From positions 1-50,297 of the forward strand of contig JAZOUO010000005.1 in the NCBI GenBank assembly GCA_045658225.1: a stretch of DNA of 50,297 bases, given 5' to 3'. A model generated the notes under the pieces. That model saw only the letters and a program-made list of their open reading frames with translations, was not told the origin of the DNA and did no database searches. The translations under genes and the position numbers were made by a program. Source of the stretch: SVTX01 sp045658225. Lineage in GTDB: Bacteria; Bacillota; Clostridia; Oscillospirales; CAG-272. This document shows positions 8,158-17,128 of the stretch, in pieces; position 1 is the stretch's first letter, and each line of letters begins with the position of its first letter.

Positions 8158-9528
8158 TTATGCTTTGCAGAAGGCAAGGAAAGCCTTGTGTGCAGAATAT
8201 ACGTCTACCTTTGAAACTACCTCATAGGGTGCGTGCATAGAGATAACGGGAACACCAAGGTCAACAGTCTCGATATTATGCTCAGCAATATACTTTGCAA
8301 CTGTTCCGCCACCGCCAAGGTCGTTTCTGCCCATATCTCCCGTCTGCCAGAGAACGTTATTATCAGCCATTATCTTTCTTATCCATGCAACGTACTCTGC
8401 GGGAGCGTCGTTAGTACCCGACTTGCCGCCGTGTCCCGTGTATTTGGACATCGCCACGCCACAGTTGATGCGAGTGACGTTTTTAGGATCATAGCACTCG
8501 GAGAAGTTGGGGTCAAAGCAAGCAGTCACGTCAGCAGAGAGGCACTTGGAGTTTGCCTTCATAGCAAAGTAATTTCCGCCAAGGGCAATACAAATGGACT
8601 GCATAATATCGGTGAACAACTCGGACTTCATACCCGTATTGCCCTCGCTTCCTATCTCCTCCTTGTCGGCAAGAACAACCATTATTGTATGATCACTGTC
8701 ATCAGACTCAAAGAGAGCTGTAAGGGAGGGATATGCACAAACTTTGTCGTCGTGTCCGTATGCGCTTATAAGCGAACGGTCAAATCCAACGTCACGAGCC
8801 TTGCCCGCAGGAACTACAAATATATCAGCGGAGAGGAAGTCCTCCTCGTCAACGCCGTACTTTTCATTTATGAGAGAGAGCACATTCATCTTTATGGACT
8901 TGCCGTCGTCTCCATCGGAGATAGGGCGAGAGCCGAGAAGAATGTTAAGGCTCTCTGCGGGGATTGCAGACGAGAGGGGCTTTTTGCTCTGTTCCTGAGC
9001 CAAGTGGGGAAGAAGATCATTGATATAGAAAATAGGATCGGTCTCCTCATCTCCGATATTGACCTCAACAGTCTCGCCACTCTTCTTGATAATAACGCCG
9101 TGGAGAGCCAAGGGAAGTGCTACCCACTGATACTTGCGTACACCGCCGTAATAGCGGGTCTTCGCAAAGCAGAATCCGCCGTCCTCATATATAGGCATCT
9201 GCTTGAAATCAAGTCTGGGGCTGTCTATATGAGAAGCAACTATTCTCATACCGTTGTTTATATCCTCGCTTCCTACTCTGAAAAGGAAAAGGCTTCTGTT
9301 GCGGTTGTTGTAGTAATACTTATCTCCCGCCTTTATGCTCATACCGAAAAAGTAGGGCTTGTATCCGTTCTTTTCTGCAAGCTCCACAGAGGTCTTTACA
9401 GCCTCGCGCTCGGTCTTACTCTTATCAAGATAGTCAGCATATCCTACGCAGTAGTCATAAGCCTCTTTAACCTGCTCCTCAGTGCAGTCCTTGTAAAAAT
9501 TCTTTTTTGTATAGGTAAGTTCGCTCAT
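8158..9528 (-). CDS. M18 family aminopeptidase (aspartyl aminopeptidase type)
   Basis: A 456-residue dinuclear-zinc aminopeptidase that removes N-terminal residues, often acidic ones, in the cytosol. Metal and catalytic motifs are visible: ASHIDSPRLD (about 97-106), DKEEIGSEGNTGMKS and the C-terminal ISMHAPYEVVSKVDVY. Length matches the family. A clear AAGGAGATAAAAA ribosome site precedes the ATG at 9528. It follows the transglycosylase gene by 18 bases and runs directly into prfA. Confidence 0.92.
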   Translation of the reverse strand: MSELTYTKKNFYKDCTEEQVKEAYDYCVGYADYLDKSKTEREAVKTSVELAEKNGYKPYFFGMSIKAGDKYYYNNRNRSLFLFRVGSEDINNGMRIVASHIDSPRLDFKQMPIYEDGGFCFAKTRYYGGVRKYQWVALPLALHGVIIKKSGETVEVNIGDEETDPIFYINDLLPHLAQEQSKKPLSSAIPAESLNILLGSRPISDGDDGKSIKMNVLSLINEKYGVDEEDFLSADIFVVPAGKARDVGFDRSLISAYGHDDKVCAYPSLTALFESDDSDHTIMVVLADKEEIGSEGNTGMKSELFTDIMQSICIALGGNYFAMKANSKCLSADVTACFDPNFSECYDPKNVTRINCGVAMSKYTGHGGKSGTNDAPAEYVAWIRKIMADNNVLWQTGDMGRNDLGGGGTVAKYIAEHNIETVDLGVPVISMHAPYEVVSKVDVYSAHKAFLAFCKA

Positions 9529-9546
9529 TTTTTATCTCCTTAAAAT

Positions 9547-10146
9547 TTATTTCGTTAAGTCATAAAGCTTATTATACTTTTTTGTGTATCTTTCAACCTT
9601 TGAAACATACCCTCGTGTCTCCTTGAAGGGAATTTTGTTAAGAGTTTTTCCGTCGGACGAATATCTCTCGTCCTTAAGCCACTCATTGACGTTCCCAGGT
9701 CCCGCGTTGTACGCGGCAAACGCCACCGACCAATCGCCATAATATCGGTAAAGATAGGCAAGATAATACGTTCCGTATCGTATGCTGGTCTCCGCATCGA
9801 AAAGCATACCTGAATCAAAATATTCCCTCAGGTGATTGTCCGTAAGGTCCTCAAACGTCTCGGGCATCATCTGCATAAGTCCTATAGCTCCCGCAGAAGA
9901 CTTTGCCCTATAATCAAATCCGCTTTCCGCCTTCATTACCGACCAGATAATATGCTCAGGAACGTCATATTTTTCGGAATATTTTTCAACAAATTCTGCG
10001 TATTCATCGGGCTTTCTGTAGGTCGCATACTCAATTTTGGTTATAACAAAATCAAGCAAAAATCCAAAGAGAATAGCAAATATCAGAACGGCTACAATAG
10101 CTACAGCATATCTCTTCCCCATATTGGATCTGTCAGAATACCTCAT
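9547..10146 (-). CDS. Membrane-anchored lytic transglycosylase (SLT domain)
   Basis: A 199-residue protein with an uncleaved N-terminal membrane helix (about 12-34) and an extracellular SLT-type catalytic domain. The catalytic Glu lies in IIWSVMKAESGFDY, followed by SSAGAIGLMQMMPET and AAYNAGPGNVNEWL, which are classic Slt70-type motifs. It cleaves the glycan chains of peptidoglycan with formation of anhydro-MurNAc. The start ATG overlaps the coaE stop as ATGA, indicating translational coupling. Confidence 0.92.
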   Translation of the reverse strand: MRYSDRSNMGKRYAVAIVAVLIFAILFGFLLDFVITKIEYATYRKPDEYAEFVEKYSEKYDVPEHIIWSVMKAESGFDYRAKSSAGAIGLMQMMPETFEDLTDNHLREYFDSGMLFDAETSIRYGTYYLAYLYRYYGDWSVAFAAYNAGPGNVNEWLKDERYSSDGKTLNKIPFKETRGYVSKVERYTKKYNKLYDLTK

Positions 10147-10754
10147 TCCACACCTCCAATATTTTTGTCCTTTAGAATGTCAAGCAGGGAAGCTCGAAGT
10201 GCGTCCTTGTCGCCGTTATTGTATACGACTATATCCGCGCCGTCAACATAAAAGCTGTCGGGCTTTTGCGAGCTTATTCTTAAATTCGCATCCTCAAGCG
10301 ATATATTATCTCTTTTTGCTATCCTTTGTGCGCGAAGCTCTTTATTCGCCAAAACTGATATAACAAAATCACAATCACAATCAAGTCCCGACTCCAAAAG
10401 CAGTGGAGCATCAATAACACACGCCTTGGTGGATATGCTGTCAAAATACCGTATTATCTGTCTTATTCTCGCGCAAACGTACTTATGCGTTATGCGGTTG
10501 AGTTTTTCAAGCTTTGCCTCATTTTCATTGCCAAAAACAATACCCGCCAGCGCGCGTCTGTCAAGCTGACCGCCCGCGTTGAGTATCGAGTAGCCAAAGG
10601 TATCGACAAGCTCGTCAAGACACGAGGAGGGGGGAGTCAGTATATTGTGATATACTGCGTCCGCATTGATATGCTCGATACCATATTCAGACAAAAATTC
10701 CGCAATCTTGCCTTTGCCCGAGCCACTTGGACCCGTAAGACCGATAACCGTCAT
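10143..10754 (-). CDS. coaE: Dephospho-CoA kinase
   Basis: A 203-residue P-loop kinase catalysing the last step of coenzyme A synthesis. The Walker A loop is GLTGPSGSGKG at the N-terminus, followed by INADAVYH, which places the usual catalytic DAD-like Asp, and DAPLLLESGL of the lid region. The ATG at 10754 is preferred because GGAGGTG lies 5 bases upstream; an ATG ten codons earlier gives an N-terminus without family similarity. It is the first gene of the - strand run and has a good promoter. It is not adjacent to polA, its common neighbour in other bacteria. Confidence 0.9.
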   Translation of the reverse strand: MTVIGLTGPSGSGKGKIAEFLSEYGIEHINADAVYHNILTPPSSCLDELVDTFGYSILNAGGQLDRRALAGIVFGNENEAKLEKLNRITHKYVCARIRQIIRYFDSISTKACVIDAPLLLESGLDCDCDFVISVLANKELRAQRIAKRDNISLEDANLRISSQKPDSFYVDGADIVVYNNGDKDALRASLLDILKDKNIGGVE

Positions 10755-10789
10755 ATCAACACCTCCGTACAAAGAATACTCCAAATTAC

Positions 10790-10818
10790 ATTATAACTCA
10801 TTTGTGCATTTTTTTCAA
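10790..10818 (-). promoter_or_regulatory. Promoter for the coaE operon
   Basis: On the - strand TTGAAA (10818-10813), a 17-base spacer and TATAAT (10795-10790) match the vegetative consensus. It is 35 bases upstream of the coaE start and divergent from the promoter at 10871-10899. Confidence 0.8.
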
Positions 10819-10870
10819 GAGGAAAAGCAAATCTTTTTATTATTATATTTAGTAAAATATAAAATTATAG

Positions 10871-10899
10871 TTGCATTTTTGATCCGACTATTGTATAAT
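10871..10899 (+). promoter_or_regulatory. Promoter for the HAD-murB-whiA-dnaE operon
   Basis: TTGCAT (10871-10876), a 17-base spacer and a perfect TATAAT (10894-10899) lie 44 bases before the HAD start codon. Confidence 0.8.
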
Positions 10900-10943
10900 T
10901 AAGATGTATAAGTATATTTATTTATTCATTAGGGAGAAAACGT

Positions 10944-11630
10944 ATGCCAAAATACAAAACTTTGCTTTTTGATGCAGACCAGACTCTGCTTGATTTTCAC
11001 CGTTCAGAGCACGAGGCTGTCACAGACTGCCTCAATGCCTTTTCCGTGCCCGCAGACGACGAGACTATCGCAAAATATTCCGAGATAAACACTATGTATT
11101 GGAAAATGCTCGAGCGCGGAGAAATAGAAAAAAACAAGCTTTATTCTGCGCGTTGGCAGACCTTTGCCGAGACCTACGGATATGATATAGACGCGGAGAA
11201 AATAAGCGATATGTATATCGACAGACTTTCCGAGAAAGCGTACGTGCTTGACGGCGCAGAGCAGCTTTGCGAGACTCTCTCAAAGTATTGCCGACTTTAT
11301 ATAATCACCAACGGAAACAAAAAGGTTCAAAACGGCAGAATGGGCAGACTTTCCATATCCCGTCTCTTTATTGACAGATTTGTCTCCGAGGAGATAGGAT
11401 TTGAGAAGCCCAGCGTGGAGTATTTCAATGTTGTAAAGTCAAAAATCCCGAATTTTGACCCCAAAACAACCCTTGTTATAGGTGACTCCTTAACATCTGA
11501 TATTCAAGGCGGCATCAATGCGGGACTTGACACCTGCTGGTACAATCCCCAGTCCAATAAAGCTCCCGACGGAATGAAAATAACCTATATTGTCAATAAA
11601 CTTTCCGAAATAGAGGATATCGTTTTATGA
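10944..11630 (+). CDS. HAD-superfamily nucleotidase, YjjG type
   Basis: A 228-residue haloacid dehalogenase-fold hydrolase. Motif I is LLFDADQTLLDF at the N-terminus (nucleophile Asp in DxDxT), motif II is the IITNG block, and motif IV is VIGDSLTSDIQGG. The cap and order of motifs match the YjjG group, which removes phosphate from non-canonical pyrimidine nucleotides; substrate here is inferred. The stop overlaps murB by four bases (ATGA), so the two are translated as one unit. Confidence 0.85.
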   Translation: MPKYKTLLFDADQTLLDFHRSEHEAVTDCLNAFSVPADDETIAKYSEINTMYWKMLERGEIEKNKLYSARWQTFAETYGYDIDAEKISDMYIDRLSEKAYVLDGAEQLCETLSKYCRLYIITNGNKKVQNGRMGRLSISRLFIDRFVSEEIGFEKPSVEYFNVVKSKIPNFDPKTTLVIGDSLTSDIQGGINAGLDTCWYNPQSNKAPDGMKITYIVNKLSEIEDIVL

Positions 11631-12535
11631 TAACAAATCTGCCAAAAGACGTAGAGGTAAAAGAAAATCTGCCTCTGTCAAAATACAGCTCATTCAAAAT
11701 TGGCGGCGAGTGCGACATTGCAATTTTTCCAAAAAACACAGAGGAGTTCATTTCCGCAGTCAATACCTTGACCGATACGGGCGTGCGCTTTGACGTTGTT
11801 GGCAACAACAGCAACATTCTCTTTGACGATAAGGGATACAGAGGTGCGCTCATATTCACTCAAAAAATGAACGATGTGCAATACACACCTCAAAATGACG
11901 GTGCGCTCGTTCGGGTCGGATGCGGCAAAAAGCTCACACAGCTCGCGAGTGAAACACTAAAGGAGCATAACTTGTCGGGGCTTGAATTTGCGTACGGCAT
12001 ACCCGGAAGCGTAGGCGGCGCGGTGTATATGAACGCGGGTGCTTACGGCGGCGAGATGTCACAAATTGTAGTTGAGAGTCTCTGCTATAACGCAAGCACA
12101 AAATCTCTTTTCAAGCTGTCAGCAGAGGAGCACAAATTCTCGTACAGACACAGCTTTTTTGGAGATAACAAAAACTGTTTTGTTCTGTCAACGCTCCTCA
12201 AACTCTGCAGAGACACAGACGGCACAGCTCTCACTCGCGCGCTTGAAAACATGAAGAGTCGCAAGGAAAAGCAGCCCCTTGATTATCCCAACGCGGGTAG
12301 CACGTTCAAGCGCCCCGAGGGATATATTGCCGCAAAGCTTATAGACGAGTGCGGACTCAAAGGACTTTCCGTGGGCGACGCGGAGGTATCCACAAAGCAC
12401 GCAGGATTTTTCATAAACAAGGGGCACGCGACAAGCGCGGACGTCTTGGCTCTTGCGCAAATTGTAAAAGACAAGGTAAGAGAAAAATTCGGCGTCAGTC
12501 TGGAGCTTGAGATAATCTACGTTCCCGAAAAATAA
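11627..12535 (+). CDS. murB: UDP-N-acetylenolpyruvoylglucosamine reductase
   Basis: A 302-residue FAD enzyme that reduces UDP-GlcNAc-enolpyruvate to UDP-MurNAc, the second committed step of peptidoglycan synthesis. The flavin domain shows KYSSFKIGG and VGNNSNILF, then the GLEFAYGIPGSVGGAVYMNAGAYGG core cut into by the substrate site. The catalytic Ser is in YPNAGSTFKRP, with KHAGFFINKG and a C-terminal Glu motif. This is the shorter Firmicute (type II) form. It is directly followed by whiA with a 17-base gap; the rapZ and yvcK genes that often separate these two in clostridia are absent. Confidence 0.95.
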   Translation: MITNLPKDVEVKENLPLSKYSSFKIGGECDIAIFPKNTEEFISAVNTLTDTGVRFDVVGNNSNILFDDKGYRGALIFTQKMNDVQYTPQNDGALVRVGCGKKLTQLASETLKEHNLSGLEFAYGIPGSVGGAVYMNAGAYGGEMSQIVVESLCYNASTKSLFKLSAEEHKFSYRHSFFGDNKNCFVLSTLLKLCRDTDGTALTRALENMKSRKEKQPLDYPNAGSTFKRPEGYIAAKLIDECGLKGLSVGDAEVSTKHAGFFINKGHATSADVLALAQIVKDKVREKFGVSLELEIIYVPEK

Positions 12536-12552
12536 AACAAACGGAGAAATAA

Positions 12553-13446
12553 ATGTCATTTTCAACACGAGTAAAGACGGATATTGTAAGTCTTAATTTC
12601 AAAAACAAATGCTGCAAAAAGGCGTTTTTTCACGGCGCTTTAATGGGCGCGGATATATCCGACGGAAATATAACCTTAAAGGTCAGCGAGCCCGAGGTTG
12701 CCGACCTTTTGACGTATATAGCAAGCACGGTGTTTAAAATAAAGGAAATGGACATCAGCGAAACAAAGCGCGGATTTTGCAACACAATCACTATGAAGTT
12801 TTGTCTGCCTACGGCAATACAACTGCTCTCGGACATTGACGAAGAGCTTGACACAACCAAGGCTTTTGATAATATTTTCGCATGCAACAGCTGTCTGTCG
12901 TACTTCTTCAGCGGACTGTTCTGCGCTTCGGGAACCGTTAGCGACCCCGAAAAATCATACTCCCTTGAGCTGTCGCTCCCAAACAAGCAAAGAGCAGAAA
13001 AAATAAACCATATTTTTACGACACGCACAGACCTTTGTCCAGGAATGACAAAGAGAAAAAACGGATACAGTCTGTTTTTCAGAAACGGCGAGGCAGTCGG
13101 CGGATTTTTAACACTTTGTCACCTCAGCACAATAGTTTTCGACTTTGTAAATCAGCAATTTGAAAACCAGCTTCGCGCAGACGAGAACCGCGCCACAAAT
13201 TTCGTCGCAAGTAATATTCAAAGAGCAGTTGACGCAGGCGCCCCGCAAATTCAGGCAATCAATAAGTTGATAGAGAAGGACCGCTTTTATATACTATCCG
13301 ACGAGCTTCAACAGACTGCAAGACTTCGTCTGCAAAACCCCGAGCTTTCATTGAAGGCTCTCGCATCGCTCCACAACCCACCAATTACAAAGTCGGGACT
13401 TAATCACCGACTTGAAAAGATAATCAAATTATCAGAAGAAATCTAA
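12553..13446 (+). CDS. whiA: DNA-binding protein WhiA
   Basis: A 297-residue protein with the WhiA layout: an N-terminal LAGLIDADG-like domain without nuclease activity (SFSTRVKTDIVSL start, FFHGALMGADIS), and a C-terminal helix-turn-helix (LQQTARLRLQNPELSLKAL, then PPITKSGLNHRL). In Gram-positives WhiA affects cell division and chromosome segregation and, in actinomycetes, sporulation. A GGAGAAATAA site precedes the ATG. It is flanked by murB and dnaE with 17-base gaps. Confidence 0.95.
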   Translation: MSFSTRVKTDIVSLNFKNKCCKKAFFHGALMGADISDGNITLKVSEPEVADLLTYIASTVFKIKEMDISETKRGFCNTITMKFCLPTAIQLLSDIDEELDTTKAFDNIFACNSCLSYFFSGLFCASGTVSDPEKSYSLELSLPNKQRAEKINHIFTTRTDLCPGMTKRKNGYSLFFRNGEAVGGFLTLCHLSTIVFDFVNQQFENQLRADENRATNFVASNIQRAVDAGAPQIQAINKLIEKDRFYILSDELQQTARLRLQNPELSLKALASLHNPPITKSGLNHRLEKIIKLSEEI

Positions 13447-13463
13447 AAGAAAGGCATGGCAAT

Positions 13464-16400
13464 ATGGGAAATTTCGTACATTTGCATCTTCATAGTGAAT
13501 ACAGTCTCCTTGACGGCGCATGCCGTATCAAAGATATACCCGAAAGAGTAAAGGAGTGCGGTCAGGACGCGGTGGCTATAACCGACCACGGAAATATGTA
13601 CGGCGTTTTGTCGTTCTACAAGGAGTGTCGCGCGCAGGGAATAAAGCCCATAATCGGCTGTGAGGTGTACGTAGCACCCGCATCCCGCTTTGAAAAGCGC
13701 ACCGTATCTGACACCGCGTACTATCACCTCGTCTTGCTCTGCAAGAATATGACGGGATACAAAAACCTCATATATCTCGTATCAAAGGGATTTACCGAGG
13801 GCTTTTATGTGAAACCGCGAATTGACGAGGCTTTGCTCTTTGACCATTGCGACGGTCTTATCGCGCTCTCTGCTTGTTTGTCGGGTAAGATTCCAAAGCA
13901 GCTCTCCCGCGGAGATTACGACGCGGCAAAGGAGACTGCGCAGAAATACAAGCAAGCGTTTGGAGATGGAAATTTCTATATCGAGCTTCAGGACCACGGC
14001 ACAGAGGAAACAAAAGCTCTTATTGCTCCGCTTGTCAGAATAGCAGAGGAATGTGATATTCCGCTTGTGGCGACAAATGACTGTCACTATTTGCGTAAGC
14101 GTGACTCATACGTTCAGCAGGTGCTTATGTGCATTCAGACAAATAGCACTCTGTCCGACCCCCATAAGCCCGAATTTGACTCGGACGATTACTATATCAA
14201 GACCACCGAGGAAATGCGCGAGATCTACGCAGAATACCCTTCGGCAATAGAAAACACCGTCCAAATTGCAGAAAAGTGCAGTCTTGAGTTTGACTTTGAG
14301 CAGGTGCTTCTCCCCAAATTTCCGTGTCCTATGGGCAAGAGCGCAGAAGAACACCTCTGCGAGCTTACGGAACGCGGACTTGAGAGCCGTATAGCGAGGG
14401 GTCACATAGTATTTGGAGACAAGCCCCACAATAACGAAAAAGCCTACCGCGACAGAATAGAATACGAGCTGTCCGTAATCTCATCAATGGGATACGCAGA
14501 CTATTTCCTCATAGTACAGGACTACGTTAATTTCGCAAAGCGCGCAGGCATCTCCGTCGGCCCTGGCAGAGGCTCGGGTGCGGGAAGCCTTGTGGCTTAT
14601 CTGCTTGGAATTACCGAGGTTGACTCCATAAAGTTTGACCTGCTTTTCGAGAGATTTCTAAACCCCGAGCGAGTAAGCATGCCCGATATCGATATTGACT
14701 TCTGCTATGAGCGACGTGACGAGGTAATAAGATACGTCGAGGACAAATACGGCAAGGAGCACGTCTCGCAGATCATCACGTTTGGTACGCTCGCGGCAAA
14801 GGCGGCAATACGTGACTGCGGTCGCGCTATGGGTATGCCTTATTCCGACGTTGACGCAGTCGCAAAGGCAGTACCGCACGAGCTTGGAATAACTCTAAAG
14901 CAGGCAATAAAAGCTCCCGCGCTCGCAGAAATGTATAAGGACTCCGAGCAGGTGCGCGAGCTTATAGACACGGCCATGGCGCTTGAGGGAATGCCCCGAA
15001 ATATATCAGTTCACGCCGCAGGCGTAGTTATTACCGACGAGCCCGTGTGCGATTACGTGCCGCTTGCCACGAGCAACAGTGCAACTGTCACACAGTTCGA
15101 TATGGACACTATAGCGGCATTGGGACTTCTCAAATTCGACTTTCTCGCGCTCCGCTACCTTACAATTATCAGCGACGCGGAAAAGCAGATAAAGGAGCAT
15201 AACCCCGGCTTCGATATAGAAAAAATCCCCCTTGACGACAAGGGAGCATACGAACTCATATCAAAGGGAAATACTCTCGGCGTGTTCCAGCTTGAGTCGG
15301 ACGGGATGAGACAGATGCTCCAGAATCTCCGCCCCGAGTGTATCGACGATATTATCGCGGCGATAGCGCTCTACCGTCCCGGACCTATGGACTCCATACC
15401 GAGATTTATCGAGTGCAAGCACGACCCCTCAAAAATAAAATACGACATTCCCGAGCTTGAGCCCATACTCCGCTCCACTTACGGCTGCACCGTATATCAG
15501 GAGCAGGTAATGAGCATATTCCGAAATATCGCGGGGTATACCTTTGGCCACGCTGATATAGTGCGACGCGCGATGTCAAAGAAAAAGGCGTCGGTATTGA
15601 ACGCCGAGCGCGAGCAGTTTATTGAGGGAGCTAAAGCTAACGGCATTGACGGCAAAAAGGCAGAAAAGCTTTTTGAGGATATGTCAAGCTTTGCAAACTA
15701 CGCATTTAATAAGTCTCACGCCGCGGCTTACGCGCTTATATCCTACCGCACGGCGTACCTTAAAGCTCACTATACGGGAGAATATATGGCGGCGCTTCTC
15801 ACAAGCGTGCTTGACAACCGCACCAAAGCCGCTGAATATATCGCTGAATGCTCAAAATTCGGTATATCCGTTCTGCCGCCCAATATAAACACCAGCCGCG
15901 TTGACTTCGGTACTGATACGGACGGAAATATACGCTTCGGTATGGCGTCACTCAAAAACGTTGGCAGACAGTTTATTTCGGCGATAATACGCGAAAGAAC
16001 GCGCGAGCCCTTCTCGTCGTTTGAGAACTTCGTTGAGAGAATGTCCGAGACAACGGACATAAACAAGCGTCAGATAGAAGCGATAATCAAGGCAGGAGGC
16101 TTTGACGGAATGGGCGCGTACCGCTCCCAAATACTCTCGTCCTATGAGAGCATAATCGACAACATACAGCAGAAAAAGCGCAACAATATAATGGGACAGA
16201 TGGATATGTTCTCAATGATGGGCGGAGCGGATACGCCATTGTTTGAATATCCCGACATCCCCGAATTTACTATGCGCGAGAAGCTCATGCTTGAAAAGGA
16301 TGCCTCGGGAATGTATTTCTCGGGACATATGCTGGACAACTTTGAAGGACACGTCAAATCACTTTCAGTATCGCAGATAACAGATATTATATCCGAGGAC

Positions 16401-17078
16401 AGCACCCTCCGCGACGGCGCAAAAATAAAGCTCGCGGGCATTATAACCGGGGTGACCTTCAAGACCACGAGAAGAGAAGAGCGAATGGCGTTTTTCAAGC
16501 TTGAGGACAAGCTCGGCGAGATAGAGTGTATCGCTTTCCCGAAGGTCTACAGCAACTATTCGCACGAAATATTGCTTGATAACGGTGTGTATATAGAGGG
16601 AACTCTGTCATATAAGGACGAGGACGCAAAGATACTTGTAAATCTCGTCTCGCCCCTGATAGAAAACTCCGTCTATGAAAAGCAGGAGCAGATCAAGGAG
16701 ACAAAAGCGCAAGTTGATGACAAACCCTCACAGCCCGCCGCAGACCCAAGACTTTCGGTATATCTCTCGGCTTATACAAGCGCTCAGCCGACAAAACCCG
16801 CAGAACCTGCACCGGCCACACAAAAGACCGCGTCCGCGCCCCAAAAACAAGCTACAACTCCCACAAAAATATATCTGCGTGTTCCCGATATGGAATGTGA
16901 CAAATTCAAATATGCGAAAAATCTCGTGGATATATTCAACGAAGGCAGCCTCTCCGTAATCTTCTACGACAGCAGCACGAAAAAATACTCCGAGTACAGT
17001 CAGAAAATGTACTGCTCGGAATACGTTATCTCTGAACTCAAAAAAGTTCTTGGAGAAGAAAACTGCATTTTAAAATAA
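13464..17078 (+). CDS. dnaE: DNA polymerase III alpha subunit, DnaE type
   Basis: A 1204-residue C-family replicative polymerase. The N-terminal PHP domain begins FVHLHLHSEYSLLDGACR. The palm has GPGRGSGAGSLVAYLLG (about 364-380) and the catalytic Asp pair in PDIDIDF (about 405-411); the fingers contain YRPGPMDSIPRFIE and YQEQVM. An HhH segment and an OB-fold (LAGIITGVTFKTTRREERMAF) follow. A low-complexity Pro/Ala/Gln/Lys linker (about 1075-1140) leads to a short C-terminal domain. It has no 3'-5' exonuclease insertion, so it is not PolC. It ends the + strand operon at a strong bidirectional terminator. Confidence 0.96.
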   Translation: MGNFVHLHLHSEYSLLDGACRIKDIPERVKECGQDAVAITDHGNMYGVLSFYKECRAQGIKPIIGCEVYVAPASRFEKRTVSDTAYYHLVLLCKNMTGYKNLIYLVSKGFTEGFYVKPRIDEALLFDHCDGLIALSACLSGKIPKQLSRGDYDAAKETAQKYKQAFGDGNFYIELQDHGTEETKALIAPLVRIAEECDIPLVATNDCHYLRKRDSYVQQVLMCIQTNSTLSDPHKPEFDSDDYYIKTTEEMREIYAEYPSAIENTVQIAEKCSLEFDFEQVLLPKFPCPMGKSAEEHLCELTERGLESRIARGHIVFGDKPHNNEKAYRDRIEYELSVISSMGYADYFLIVQDYVNFAKRAGISVGPGRGSGAGSLVAYLLGITEVDSIKFDLLFERFLNPERVSMPDIDIDFCYERRDEVIRYVEDKYGKEHVSQIITFGTLAAKAAIRDCGRAMGMPYSDVDAVAKAVPHELGITLKQAIKAPALAEMYKDSEQVRELIDTAMALEGMPRNISVHAAGVVITDEPVCDYVPLATSNSATVTQFDMDTIAALGLLKFDFLALRYLTIISDAEKQIKEHNPGFDIEKIPLDDKGAYELISKGNTLGVFQLESDGMRQMLQNLRPECIDDIIAAIALYRPGPMDSIPRFIECKHDPSKIKYDIPELEPILRSTYGCTVYQEQVMSIFRNIAGYTFGHADIVRRAMSKKKASVLNAEREQFIEGAKANGIDGKKAEKLFEDMSSFANYAFNKSHAAAYALISYRTAYLKAHYTGEYMAALLTSVLDNRTKAAEYIAECSKFGISVLPPNINTSRVDFGTDTDGNIRFGMASLKNVGRQFISAIIRERTREPFSSFENFVERMSETTDINKRQIEAIIKAGGFDGMGAYRSQILSSYESIIDNIQQKKRNNIMGQMDMFSMMGGADTPLFEYPDIPEFTMREKLMLEKDASGMYFSGHMLDNFEGHVKSLSVSQITDIISEDSTLRDGAKIKLAGIITGVTFKTTRREERMAFFKLEDKLGEIECIAFPKVYSNYSHEILLDNGVYIEGTLSYKDEDAKILVNLVSPLIENSVYEKQEQIKETKAQVDDKPSQPAADPRLSVYLSAYTSAQPTKPAEPAPATQKTASAPQKQATTPTKIYLRVPDMECDKFKYAKNLVDIFNEGSLSVIFYDSSTKKYSEYSQKMYCSEYVISELKKVLGEENCILK

Positions 17079-17086
17079 ACAGTAAA

Positions 17087-17120
17087 AAAACAAGCCTCAC
17101 GGTTTAGTGAGGCTTGTTTT
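17087..17120. terminator. Bidirectional terminator between dnaE and the phosphoglucomutase gene
   Basis: Fourteen-base perfect arms (AAAACAAGCCTCAC / GTGAGGCTTGTTTT) with a six-base loop and A/T tracts on both sides separate the convergent genes. Confidence 0.93.
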
Positions 17121-17128
17121 ATACTCTA

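Noticed and set aside
8233..9543. A 436-codon open frame on the + strand
   Set aside because: It is antisense to the M18 aminopeptidase with no recognisable motif or ribosome site.
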